Positions 54,190 to 62,863 of a DNA stretch of 64,000 bases are shown here, piece after piece; positions within the stretch are counted from its first letter, which is position 1; every line of letters starts with the position of its first letter. This stretch comes from JAMXLO01 sp963850535 (lineage in GTDB: Bacteria; Pseudomonadota; Alphaproteobacteria; Acetobacterales; Acetobacteraceae): positions 124,001-188,000 of the forward strand of contig CAWKMC010000010.1 of NCBI GenBank assembly GCA_963850535.1, written 5' to 3'. Both the position numbers and the translations under genes were made by a program. Below the pieces are notes generated by a model. It was not told where the DNA came from. It was given only the letters and a program-made list of their open reading frames with translations, and searched no databases.

Positions 54190-55077
54190 ATGAGCACCAC
54201 CGTTGTTGCCACCTCGGCCGCGCGCGGCGCGGTCATGCCGCGCAGCCCATTGCAGCTTGCGCTGCGTCGGTTCCTGCATCGGCCCGTCGCTGTGATCGGC
54301 CTTGCAGTCATCGTGCTATTCGTCGCGGTTGCGATCTTCGCGCCGCTGATTGCGCCGTATGATCCGGTGGCAACGTCGTGGTCGGCGATCCGCAAGGCAC
54401 CTTCCGCGGGGCACTGGATGGGCACCGACGAGAACGGGCGCGACGTGCTTAGTCGCGTCGTCTTCGGTGCGCGCGCCAGCCTGCTTGCCGGTGTCGTCGC
54501 CGTGCTGATTGCCGCCGGCATTGGCGTCCCGGCTGGTCTGCTCGCGGGCTTTGCCGAGGGCTGGGTGGACAGCGTATTAAGCCGCATCGTCGATGCGATG
54601 CTGGCGTGCCCGTTCCTGATCCTGGCGATCGCGCTTGCGGCGTTCCTCGGACCTGATCTGACCAACGCGATGATCGCCATCGGTGTCTCCACCGCTCCGC
54701 GCTTCATGCGTGTGGCACGTGCGGCGACGCTGGAGGCCAGCAGCAACGATTATGTCGAGGCGGCGCGCGCAATCGGCAATCCGGGCTGGCGCGTCGCGGT
54801 GCGCCATGTGCTGCCGAACATCGTGCCGCCGGTTATGGTGCAGGGCACGCTCGCCATCGCGGCGGCGATCATCGCCGAGGCGAGTCTGTCGTTTCTAGGC
54901 TTGGGTCAGCAGCCACCGGCGCCATCATGGGGATCCATGCTGAACTCGGCGCAGCGGTTTCTGTCGCAGGCGCCGTGGCTTGCGGTGTTTCCGGGCCTCG
55001 CGATCTTCCTCGCCGTGCTGTCGTTCAACCTGGTGGGCGACGGATTGCGCGACGCGCTTGACCCGCGCGGGCGATGA
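54190..55077 (+). CDS. Peptide ABC transporter permease (DppC type)
   Basis: A 295-residue permease. ATG at 54190 (MSTTVVATSAARG) follows the repeat; a longer in-frame start would encode the repeat and is not used. LIAPYDPVATSWSAIRKAPS, HWMGTDENGRDVLSRVVFGA (the family's GTDxxGRD), the EAA loop DYVEAARAIGNPGWRVAVRH and SFLGLGQQPPAPSWGSMLNS are diagnostic. No DppD/DppF ATPase follows. Confidence 0.94.
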   Translation: MSTTVVATSAARGAVMPRSPLQLALRRFLHRPVAVIGLAVIVLFVAVAIFAPLIAPYDPVATSWSAIRKAPSAGHWMGTDENGRDVLSRVVFGARASLLAGVVAVLIAAGIGVPAGLLAGFAEGWVDSVLSRIVDAMLACPFLILAIALAAFLGPDLTNAMIAIGVSTAPRFMRVARAATLEASSNDYVEAARAIGNPGWRVAVRHVLPNIVPPVMVQGTLAIAAAIIAEASLSFLGLGQQPPAPSWGSMLNSAQRFLSQAPWLAVFPGLAIFLAVLSFNLVGDGLRDALDPRGR

Positions 55078-55078
55078 C

Positions 55079-55681
55079 TTAGTCGGCCTGGTGCTTGACG
55101 CTGTCCAGATATTGCAGCCAGACCTGCGGCAACCCATGCGCGCGGGCACCGTCGCGCAACAGCGAGATGTAGCGAAGCGAAGGCAGCCCATCGGTCTCCC
55201 TGCCGCGCGCCATGTAGGTCACGGCCGGGACGATGTTGCCGTCGACGTCTTCGGCCGGAACGAGGACATGGCGGTAATGCCGACCGGGCACGCCTTCGGT
55301 CGAATCGAGCCGCAGCAGCTCGCGTCGAGTGATCCGGTACAGCACGCCCCAAAGTTCGCAGTCAGGATCGAGGCAGATGTTGGCCGGCGCGGCCTTACCC
55401 TTCGGCCGACCGTCGAGGTTGAAGCGAAGTCGATATCCAGGCACACGCGCAACGCGCCACTCGGTCGGCTTCATCCCACGACGCTTGCGAAACGCGCTGT
55501 GATGCATGTTGGAACCGTAAGCAAAGTACCAGACCGGGTCCGATGGACGACCATCGAGCACCATCCCGTATCTGCCGTAGTGCCACCGAGACAGGGCCCA
55601 TGATCGCATCAGCAACTTGCGCCAGCGGCGTCGCATTGCTCTGCGTGGCGCGTCGATGCGATTGGCAAACCAAGGCAACAT
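55079..55681 (-). CDS. Gamma-glutamylcyclotransferase family protein
   Basis: A 200-residue protein with the phosphate-loop motif VWYFAYGSNMHHSAF near residue 50 and the catalytic Glu region LLRLDSTEGVPGRHY near residue 128. Members cyclise gamma-glutamyl amines or glutathione; the exact substrate cannot be told. The first 45 residues are basic and may contain a later true start. Convergent with the permease gene. Confidence 0.88.
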   Translation of the reverse strand: MLPWFANRIDAPRRAMRRRWRKLLMRSWALSRWHYGRYGMVLDGRPSDPVWYFAYGSNMHHSAFRKRRGMKPTEWRVARVPGYRLRFNLDGRPKGKAAPANICLDPDCELWGVLYRITRRELLRLDSTEGVPGRHYRHVLVPAEDVDGNIVPAVTYMARGRETDGLPSLRYISLLRDGARAHGLPQVWLQYLDSVKHQAD

Positions 55682-55687
55682 GCGAGC

Positions 55688-56125
55688 TCAACAAGGGATC
55701 GCTACAACGTGGCCGCGGCGTGCATAGGCGAGAATCCGAGCATCACGTGTTACTACAGGGATGCTGAGTTGACGCGCCGTAGCCACGATCATTCGGTCCG
55801 CCCGATCACCATGAATTTCTCCGGGCAGGTGCGAGGCGTCGATTGCGATATCTGGTGTAAAAGGTGCTGGTCTGATGCCAGGCCCAGCCATCACTCGTGC
55901 GAACCATGCCTTGGGGGTTGGCAGGAACTCAGATGGCGGACTGTTGCGTCCACTAGGTCGTGCCAGCAGTCCCACCTCCCAAGCAGAAATCGGTGAGACG
56001 AAGATACCACTGGACAGCCCCGCCGCGATGATCGCTTCGGTTGCCGGATGGCGCAGGCGATCACCATTGGCTAGCCAGATGACAGCACACGTGTCCAGGA
56101 GCACCCCGCCCGGCGCTTCGGTCAT
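55688..56125 (-). CDS. vapC: PIN-domain ribonuclease toxin VapC
   Basis: A 145-residue PIN protein. LLDTCAVIWLANGD (first Asp; the second position Thr as usual), SPISAWEVGLLARPSGR, HGDRADRMIVATARQL and VTRDARILAYA supply the acidic residues of the active site. Its start overlaps the antitoxin stop by four bases (ATGA). The subtype resembles the DUF4411-unrelated VapC class paired with Phd/YefM antitoxins. Confidence 0.92.
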   Translation of the reverse strand: MTEAPGGVLLDTCAVIWLANGDRLRHPATEAIIAAGLSSGIFVSPISAWEVGLLARPSGRNSPPSEFLPTPKAWFARVMAGPGIRPAPFTPDIAIDASHLPGEIHGDRADRMIVATARQLSIPVVTRDARILAYARRGHVVAIPC

Positions 56126-56394
56126 CGATGCAATCGACCGGATGCTGCGTCGAATGATTCGTCCAGTGTCGGAGCGGTCAAATCCATACCCTTTGGCAGG
56201 ACCACTGATCCGCGCAGAAAGCCATGAATACGGCGCACCGCATCTTGCTCGTCGCGCGGTGGCACGAGCATCGCTACCGGACGACCTCGCTTGGTGATCG
56301 TGACACGTGTGACCGTGCGGCCGGCCACCTGATCGAGAATCTCAAGGCAATGTGCCTTGAACTCGGCAGCTCCGATTGTTTCTTCGGCGTCCAT
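56122..56394 (-). CDS. vapB: Phd/YefM-type antitoxin
   Basis: A 90-residue protein: IGAAEFKAHCLEILDQVAGR, TRVTITKRGRPVAMLVPP is the Phd/YefM DNA-binding N-domain, and the C-terminus (RGSVVLPKGMDLTAPTLDES) is the toxin-wrapping arm. It is first in the operon and would autoregulate. AT-rich text just upstream (about 56400-56440, containing ACATATATAGGA) may hold the operator. Confidence 0.9.
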   Translation of the reverse strand: MDAEETIGAAEFKAHCLEILDQVAGRTVTRVTITKRGRPVAMLVPPRDEQDAVRRIHGFLRGSVVLPKGMDLTAPTLDESFDAASGRLHR

Positions 56395-56456
56395 TGTTTT
56401 TCCAACTGGTCAGGTCAGCTGACCACATATATAGGATGTCCGGTAGGCTCGCAATC

Positions 56457-57386
56457 TCATTCCGGCTGTGTCGCCTTGTGCGCGAGCAGCGCCATCAGGC
56501 GGCGGTCGCGCCATTCCTGCCGCACCGCCTGCATGTTCGCGGGCAACTCCTCTCGCCGTGCCGACTGCAGCTTGTCGGTCAGCGCGGGACCCCATGGGCG
56601 TGGTGTCATCTGCTGCTGCAGTTCCGCATAGAGCGGCCCATAGCGCTCGCAGTAGTCCTTCAGTCCGCCCGGCGCGTTGAGGTCGATCGTTTCCAGCGGG
56701 CCCATGAAGCTCCAACGCAGGCCAAGCCCATCCTTGACCAACGCATCCAGATCCGCGGGCGAGATCACGTCGTCGTCGATCAGCCGGAATGCTTCGGCGA
56801 GCAGCGCACCCTGTAGGCGGTTCAGCGCGAACCCTGCCATTTCCTTTTTGACCGTCGCTGGCACCTGGCCGGCACTGGTCATCAGCGCACGGGTGCGCGA
56901 GACGACGGCGGGGTCGGTCCACGGTGCCGGGCACAGCTCGACGAGGGGGATCAGGTAGGGCGGATTGACCGGATGCGCGACCAGGCAGCGGTCGCGTCCA
57001 GCCAGTGCTTCTGTGAACGCGCTCGCCGGTATGCCGCTCGTCGAACTTGCCAGGACCGTCTCGGGCCGTGCCAGGCGATCGAGTTCGGCAAACAGTGCCC
57101 GCTTGGCGTCGACCTGCTCCGGTCCGTTCTCCTGCACGTGCTCGGCCGGTGCGACTGCCTCGGCCAATGTGTCTGCGGAACGTACCCGCCGGATCACCAG
57201 TTGCGGCGGTTCCTTCAGCAGGCCTGCCTGTTCCAACTCGGGCAGGCGTTCGCCGATAAAAGCAAGAGCTGCTTCGACCTGCTGTGCGACCGGGTCCCAG
57301 AGCAGAACATCGAACCCTGCACGCGCAAACACGATCGACCAGGCGCGGCCGATCAAGCCTGCCCCAACCACTGCCACCTGGGTCAT
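56457..57386 (-). CDS. 3-hydroxyacyl-CoA dehydrogenase-like (L-gulonate dehydrogenase type) enzyme
   Basis: A 309-residue single-domain dehydrogenase. The NAD fold is MTQVAVVGAGLIGRAWSIVF. Catalytic His and Asn are in VAHPVNPPYLIPLVE, with ASSTSGIPASAFTEAL before it. GFALNRLQGALLAEAFRLID is the C-terminal helix motif. The pattern is closest to CRYL1/L-gulonate 3-dehydrogenases and carnitine dehydrogenase relatives, so the substrate may not be a CoA ester. AGGAGGG lies ahead of ATG 57386. Confidence 0.88.
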   Translation of the reverse strand: MTQVAVVGAGLIGRAWSIVFARAGFDVLLWDPVAQQVEAALAFIGERLPELEQAGLLKEPPQLVIRRVRSADTLAEAVAPAEHVQENGPEQVDAKRALFAELDRLARPETVLASSTSGIPASAFTEALAGRDRCLVAHPVNPPYLIPLVELCPAPWTDPAVVSRTRALMTSAGQVPATVKKEMAGFALNRLQGALLAEAFRLIDDDVISPADLDALVKDGLGLRWSFMGPLETIDLNAPGGLKDYCERYGPLYAELQQQMTPRPWGPALTDKLQSARREELPANMQAVRQEWRDRRLMALLAHKATQPE

Positions 57387-57443
57387 GCCAGCCCTCCTTA
57401 AGAACCACTTGAGGTCAGCCGTGTCGCCGCACAGAGTCAACGC

Positions 57444-58929
57444 GTGGCATTCGACCCTGATTGGTATCGTACGATCGTCGGCCGACCGGAATTGTTGGCG
57501 CCGGACGACATGGGACGCGCTGACGCAGCCGCACCGCGCCTTGGCGTACCTGGCGAGACACTGATGGCCAATGCCGGGCGCGCCGTGGCGCGCGCGATCC
57601 AACACCGGGTTCGTCCCTGCCGGACACTCGTACTGGCCGGCCCAGGCAACAATGGCGGCGACGGTTACGTCGCGGCGCGGCTGTTGCAGCAGCAAGGGTG
57701 GCCAATCGCGCTGGCAGCGCTCGCCCCGGCGCGCGGTGGGTCGGATGCCGCCGGCGCGGCATCATTTTGGAAGGGTCCGCCAGGTGCCGTTTGCCGCGTC
57801 CGCGGCAGCGCGTGCAGAGTTGGTGGTCGATGCGGTATTCGGCGCCGGTCTGGCACGCGACGTGGATGGGGTCGTCGCTGATGTGCTGCGGGCAGCACGG
57901 CGCGTTGTCGCTGTTGATGTACCGAGTGGGCTTGATGGCACGACAGGTGCGGTTCGTGGCTTTGCGCCTCAGGCGGAACTGACTGTCACCTTCTTTCGGC
58001 TGAAGCCCGGTCATGTGCTGCTGCCCGGGCGTGAACTGTGCGGCCAGATCGTGCTGGCTGATATCGGGATGCCCGCGGGTGTGTGGGACCATGTCCAACG
58101 CAACTGCTTCGTCAATCTGCTGGAGCTGTGGCGCCTGCCAATGCCGGATGCGCAGTCGCACAAGTATACCCGTGGCCACGTGACCATTGTGGGTGGCACG
58201 ACCATGACCGGTGCGGCGCGCCTTGCTGCCGATGCAGCGCGACATGCCGGTGCGGGTCTCGTGACGATAGCCGCCCGCGGTAGTGGCGACATCTATCGCG
58301 TCGGTTCGCCTGGTGTGCTGGTCAGCGATGCGCCGCTGCCGGAACTGCTGGAGGATAAGCGTCGCGAGGTCTGGGTGTGCGGACCGGGGCTTGGGATGGA
58401 TGCGGCGAAGGAAGTGCTGCCTTTGTTGTTGTCGGCTGGGCGCCGCGTGGTGGCTGATGCCGATGTGTTCTCCGCCTTCGCTGGCTCGCCTGACGCATTG
58501 CGTGGCTCCGCCGTTTTGACGCCGCATGCTGGCGAGTTCGCCCGCGCGTTTGGAGATCCCGGCATCGATCGCGCAGCCGCGGTCCGTGCGGCGGCCGCGC
58601 GTACCGGTGCGGCGGTGCTGCTGAAGGGTGCCGATACGATGATCGCGGCTCCGGATGGTAGGCTTGCGATCAATGTGTCCGCGCCTCCCTGGCTGGCTAC
58701 GGCCGGTTCAGGCGACACGCTCGCCGGGCTCATCGCCGGCCTGGTCGCGCAGGGCATGCCACCATGGGATGCCGCGGCAGCCGGGGCCTACCTGCACGGG
58801 CGCGCTGGGGCAATCGCCGGCCAAGGTCTTGTCGCCGAGGATCTGCTGCCCGCCATCGCGGCGGCCCTGGTCGAGACAGCGTCACCGACACATCTCTCAC
58901 GTCAAGGCTCGCAAGGACGGAACCCATGA
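57444..58929 (+). CDS. nnr: Bifunctional NAD(P)H-hydrate epimerase/dehydratase Nnr, one frameshift
   Basis: It repairs hydrated NAD(P)H. GTG start 57444. The YjeF_N epimerase domain (MGRADAAAPRLGVPGETLMA, VLAGPGNNGGDGYVAARLL) lies in the first frame to about 57780 (AASFWKGPPGAV). A shift follows and the text continues in another frame (AELVVDAVFGAGLARDVDG, VDVPSGLDGTTG) to the YjeF_C dehydratase (HKYTRGHVTIVGGTTMTGAA, LTPHAGEFARAFG, ATAGSGDTLAGLIAGLVAQG). The stop overlaps the malonyl-CoA decarboxylase ATG. Confidence 0.9.
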
Positions 58930-60302
58930 GTGAAGTCGCCACACCGGGTCTTCTCGACCGAGCCATCCGACGCATCACCACCGTGTGGCGTGAGATGTCC
59001 GCAGGGGTGGAGGACGAGTCCATCGCAGAACAGATGCGCGCCTGCCTCGCAGCGCGGGGCGGCGAGGTGAGCGCGCGCAATCGGGCCGCGAAGTTGGCGG
59101 AGACGTACCTGCGGCTGGATGAGGGGGGACGGCGCGAGTTCCTGCGGACGCTCGCCAGTTTCGATTCTGATCCGGATGCGGTTGCGGCCGCCTATGCCGA
59201 AGTGCAGGCGGCGGAGGATCCAGCGGAACGAGCGACGGCAAAGGCTGCGTTGCGTCGCGCGCTCGAACCGCCACGGCTACGTCTGCTGACGCAGTTCACC
59301 AGCATTCCTGATGGTCGGAAATTCCTGGTCGATCTGCGCGCCTTCCTGCTGCGCAACCGCAAGGACGACAAAATGCTGGGCGCACTGGAGGCGGATCTGC
59401 GCGGGTTGCTCGCTGCCTGGTTCGATATCGGCTTCCTGGAGTTGCAGCGGATCGACTGGAACAGCCCCGCTGCGCTGCTGGAGAGGCTGGTGGACTACGA
59501 GGCGGTGCATGCCATCCGATCCTGGCGGGACCTCAAGAACCGCCTGGACTCTGACCGCCGCTGCTATGCCTTCTTTCACCCGCGGATGCCGGGCGAACCG
59601 CTGATCTTCGTCGAGGTGGCGCTGGTGAAGGGATTGGCCGGCAGCGTGCAGGGTTTGCTCGACGAGAAGGCGCCCTTGCTGGATTCCCGCGAGGCTGACA
59701 CGGCGATCTTCTACTCGATCAGCAACTGCCAACGTGGGCTGGCCGGTATCAGCTTCGGTAATTTCCTGATCAAGCGTGTGGTGGAGGAACTGTCGGCCGA
59801 ATTCCGCAACCTCCGCACCTTTGCCACGTTGTCGCCGATCCCGGGCTTCCGCGCCTGGCTGGATGGGAAGTTGAGTGCAGGTAAGTCGCGCGTGCTGTCA
59901 GATGATGAGTCGGCGAGCCTGATATCGGCGATGTCGGCGCCCTCCGGCGTCGAGGCGTTGGTCGCCATCGTCGCCAAGCGTGGCTGGTGGCGGGAAGCCG
60001 GTCTGCGCAAGGCGGCCGAGCCGGTGCTGCTGCGGCTGTGCGCGCGCTACCTGCTGGTCGAGACCAATGGCAGGCGAGCGCGAGATCCGGTGGCACATTT
60101 CCACCTCTCGAACGGTGCGCGCATCGAGCGATTGAACACGCTGGGAGACACCTCGGAAAAGGGCGCCAAGGAGAGCGCGACGTTGATGGTCAATTACCTG
60201 TATGATCCGCAGAAGATCGAGGACTGGCATGAGGACTATGCCGGCGAGGGCAAGCGCAATGCTTCCACGACGGTGAGGAGGCTAGCGCGCGGGTGGGCGT
60301 GA
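58926..60302 (+). CDS. Malonyl-CoA decarboxylase
   Basis: A 458-residue enzyme converting malonyl-CoA to acetyl-CoA and CO2. LVDLRAFLLRNRKDDKMLGA, PLIFVEVALVKGLAGSVQGL, YSISNCQRGLAGISFGNFLI and FATLSPIPGFRAWL are the family motifs. HFHLSNGARIERLNTLGDTS includes the catalytic His, followed by SEKGAKESATLMVNYLYD. It shares the ATGA overlap with nnr; the transketolase-like gene begins 40 bases on. Confidence 0.95.
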   Translation: MSEVATPGLLDRAIRRITTVWREMSAGVEDESIAEQMRACLAARGGEVSARNRAAKLAETYLRLDEGGRREFLRTLASFDSDPDAVAAAYAEVQAAEDPAERATAKAALRRALEPPRLRLLTQFTSIPDGRKFLVDLRAFLLRNRKDDKMLGALEADLRGLLAAWFDIGFLELQRIDWNSPAALLERLVDYEAVHAIRSWRDLKNRLDSDRRCYAFFHPRMPGEPLIFVEVALVKGLAGSVQGLLDEKAPLLDSREADTAIFYSISNCQRGLAGISFGNFLIKRVVEELSAEFRNLRTFATLSPIPGFRAWLDGKLSAGKSRVLSDDESASLISAMSAPSGVEALVAIVAKRGWWREAGLRKAAEPVLLRLCARYLLVETNGRRARDPVAHFHLSNGARIERLNTLGDTSEKGAKESATLMVNYLYDPQKIEDWHEDYAGEGKRNASTTVRRLARGWA

Positions 60303-60341
60303 CGGCCTGACGGCGTCGGGCTCAGGGAGGACATCAACGGC

Positions 60342-62730
60342 ATGAACGATCCCAACCTGACACTTGCCGCACCGACGCCTACGACGGCGGCTGACAGGAT
60401 CAAAGTCCTGCAGCAGCTGGAGAAGAAGCTGCTGTGGCTGTCGTCGTGGATGATCCATCACGCCAATCACATCCGGCCGAACCGGGACGGCCTGAAGGTC
60501 GGCGGTCATCAGGCGTCGTGCGCATCGGTCATCTCGATCATGACAGCGCTGTATTTCGAGATCGCGCGGCCGGAGGACCGCATTGCGGTGAAGCCGCATG
60601 CCGGTCCGGTTTTTCATGCGATCAACTACCTGTTCGGCCGGCAGACCGTGGAAAAGATGCAGGGCTTGCGGCAGCTGGGTGGCGTGCAGTCGTATCCTTC
60701 GCGCGTGAAGGACGGACCGGAAGTGGATTTTTCCACCGGCTCGGTCGGCCTTGGCGTCGCAATGACCACGTTCTCGGCGTTGATGGCAGACTATGTGCGG
60801 CTGCACGGGCTTGGCCGCGGCGAGTTACCGGGCGGGCGGCATATTGCGATTGCGGGTGATGCCGAACTCGATGAAGGCAACATCTACGAGGCGCTGCTGG
60901 AAGGCTGGAAGCACGACGTCCGCAATCTTTGGTGGATCGTCGACTACAATCGCCAGAGTCTGGATTCGGTGGTGCCCGACCGACTGTTCGGCCGCATCGA
61001 GGGCCTGTTCCGCGATATGGGCTGGAACGTCGTTACCATCAAATACGGCCGCAAGCTGGAGGCTGCGTTCGCGCAGGAGGGGGGTGAGGCCCTGCGGGCG
61101 TGGATCGATGACTGCCCGAACTCGCTCTACTCGGCGCTGACCTTCCAGGGTGGTGCATCCTGGCGGCAGGCGCTGCTGGCGGATCTCGGGCGCTCGAAGG
61201 CGCGGGCGATCATCGATCCGCTGTCGGACAATGATCTAGGTGCCCTGATGACCAATCTCGGCGGCCACGATATCGAGACAGTGATCGATACGCTGCGGAC
61301 CGAGATGAGAGACCGATCAGCCGACTTGCTTCATCGCCTACACGATCAAGGGGATGGGCCTGCCATTCGCGGGCCATAAGGACAACCACGCAGGGCTGAT
61401 GACCAAGGAGCAGATGGAGGGGTTCCGTGCCTCCATGGGCATCCGCCCCGGCCACGAGTGGGATCCGTTCGAGGGCCTCGACGTGCCGGCAGAGGAAATG
61501 CGTGGCTTCATCGCTGCCTGTCCATTCGCAACACCGCTTACGCCGGAAGGTCGCGCGCTCGGCGCCCCCGTGGTGCCGGTGCCCGCGGCGCTGCCGCTGG
61601 GAAAACTTGCTGGACGGCGGATGTCCACGCAGGCCGGGTTCGGCGACATGCTGGCTGAGATCGGGCGAGGGCAGGGGGAACTGAAGGCCTTGGCCGAGCA
61701 CATCGTCACCACGTCGCCTGACGTGACGGTGTCGACCAATCTGGGCCCATGGGTGAACCGGCGCGGCATCTTCGACCGACATACGCGCAATGACGTGTTC
61801 CGCGACGCCAAGCTTGCCAGCGCGCAGCGGTGGGGCATGTCCCCGAAGGGCCAGCATATCGAGCTGGGAATTGCCGAGCAGAATCTGTTTCTGCTGCTGG
61901 GGGCGGCAGGGCTGACGCCGGCGATGACCGGCGCAAGGTTGCTGCCGGTCGGCACGGTCTATGATCCATTTGTCAACCGCGGGCTCGATGCCCTCATCTA
62001 CGCCTGCTACCAGGACGCGCGCTTCCTGCTGGTGTCGACACCTTCGGGACTGACGCTGGCTCCTGAAGGCGGCCAGCACCAGTCGATCAACACGCCGCTG
62101 ATCGGCATCGCAGCCGACCGGCTGGCGAGCTTCGAGCCGGCGCATGTCGATGAGCTCGCGATCCTGCTGCGACACGGCTTCGAGCATATGCAGCAGCTTG
62201 ATGGTTCGGCCGTGTGGTTACGTTTGTCGACACGCCAGCTCGAACAGCCGGCCCGCACGCTGGATGCGCCGTCGGTGGTCGCAGGAGCCCACTGGGTGGT
62301 GCCACCGGCACAGGGGGCACGCATCGCGATTGGATATCAGGGGCCGGTGGCGCCAGAGGCGACTGAAGCGTTCGCCCAGTTGGTAAGCGAGGAGCCTGGG
62401 GCAGGTCTGCTGGCGATCACCAGTCCGGACCGCCTGCACGCCGACTGGATAGGGGCATTGCGCGCTCGGCGCCAAGGGCATGCGGTGATGCCGCATATCG
62501 AGCGGATCCTGTTGCCACTGGCCCCTGGGGCAGCGTTGGTGACGGTGCTGGACGGGCATCCCGCCACGCATGCCTGGTTGGGGTCGGTGCGCGGACACCG
62601 CGTCGTGCCGCTCGGGCCGGACCGGTTCGGGCAGAGCGGCGATATCCCGGATCTTTACCGGGCGTATGGCATGGACAGCGATGCCGTCCTGGATGCCTGC
62701 GCACAGGCACTGCTGACCTGGAGCGGCTGA
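60342..62730 (+). CDS. Transketolase / pyruvate dehydrogenase E1 (AceE)-like thiamine enzyme, one frameshift
   Basis: A thiamine-diphosphate enzyme of about 795 residues. The N-terminal domain has WMIHHANHIRPNRDGLKVGG, GGVQSYPSRVKDGPEVDFST, GLGVAMTTFSALMADYV and the ThDP motif GDAELDEGNIYEALLEGW ... VDYNRQSLD. The first frame runs off near 61325, and the expected PTCFIAYTIKGMGLPFAGHK continues one frame over. The second domain (ELGIAEQNLFLLLGAAGLTP with the catalytic Glu, LDALIYACYQDARFLLVST) follows, ending at 62730. The sequence lies between classical transketolase and homodimeric PDH E1; substrate uncertain. Confidence 0.87.
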
Positions 62731-62863
62731 GCGGCAAGCCAAGATGGCGCAGGCCTACTGACCGGTGCAGCGCTGCTCGCTCAAACTCGGCGATAAGCAC
62801 AATGGCGACTTTTATGCCTGGCCGATGTGGCTATCCTGAGGAGCAGGAGAAAAGGAGCGGGTC

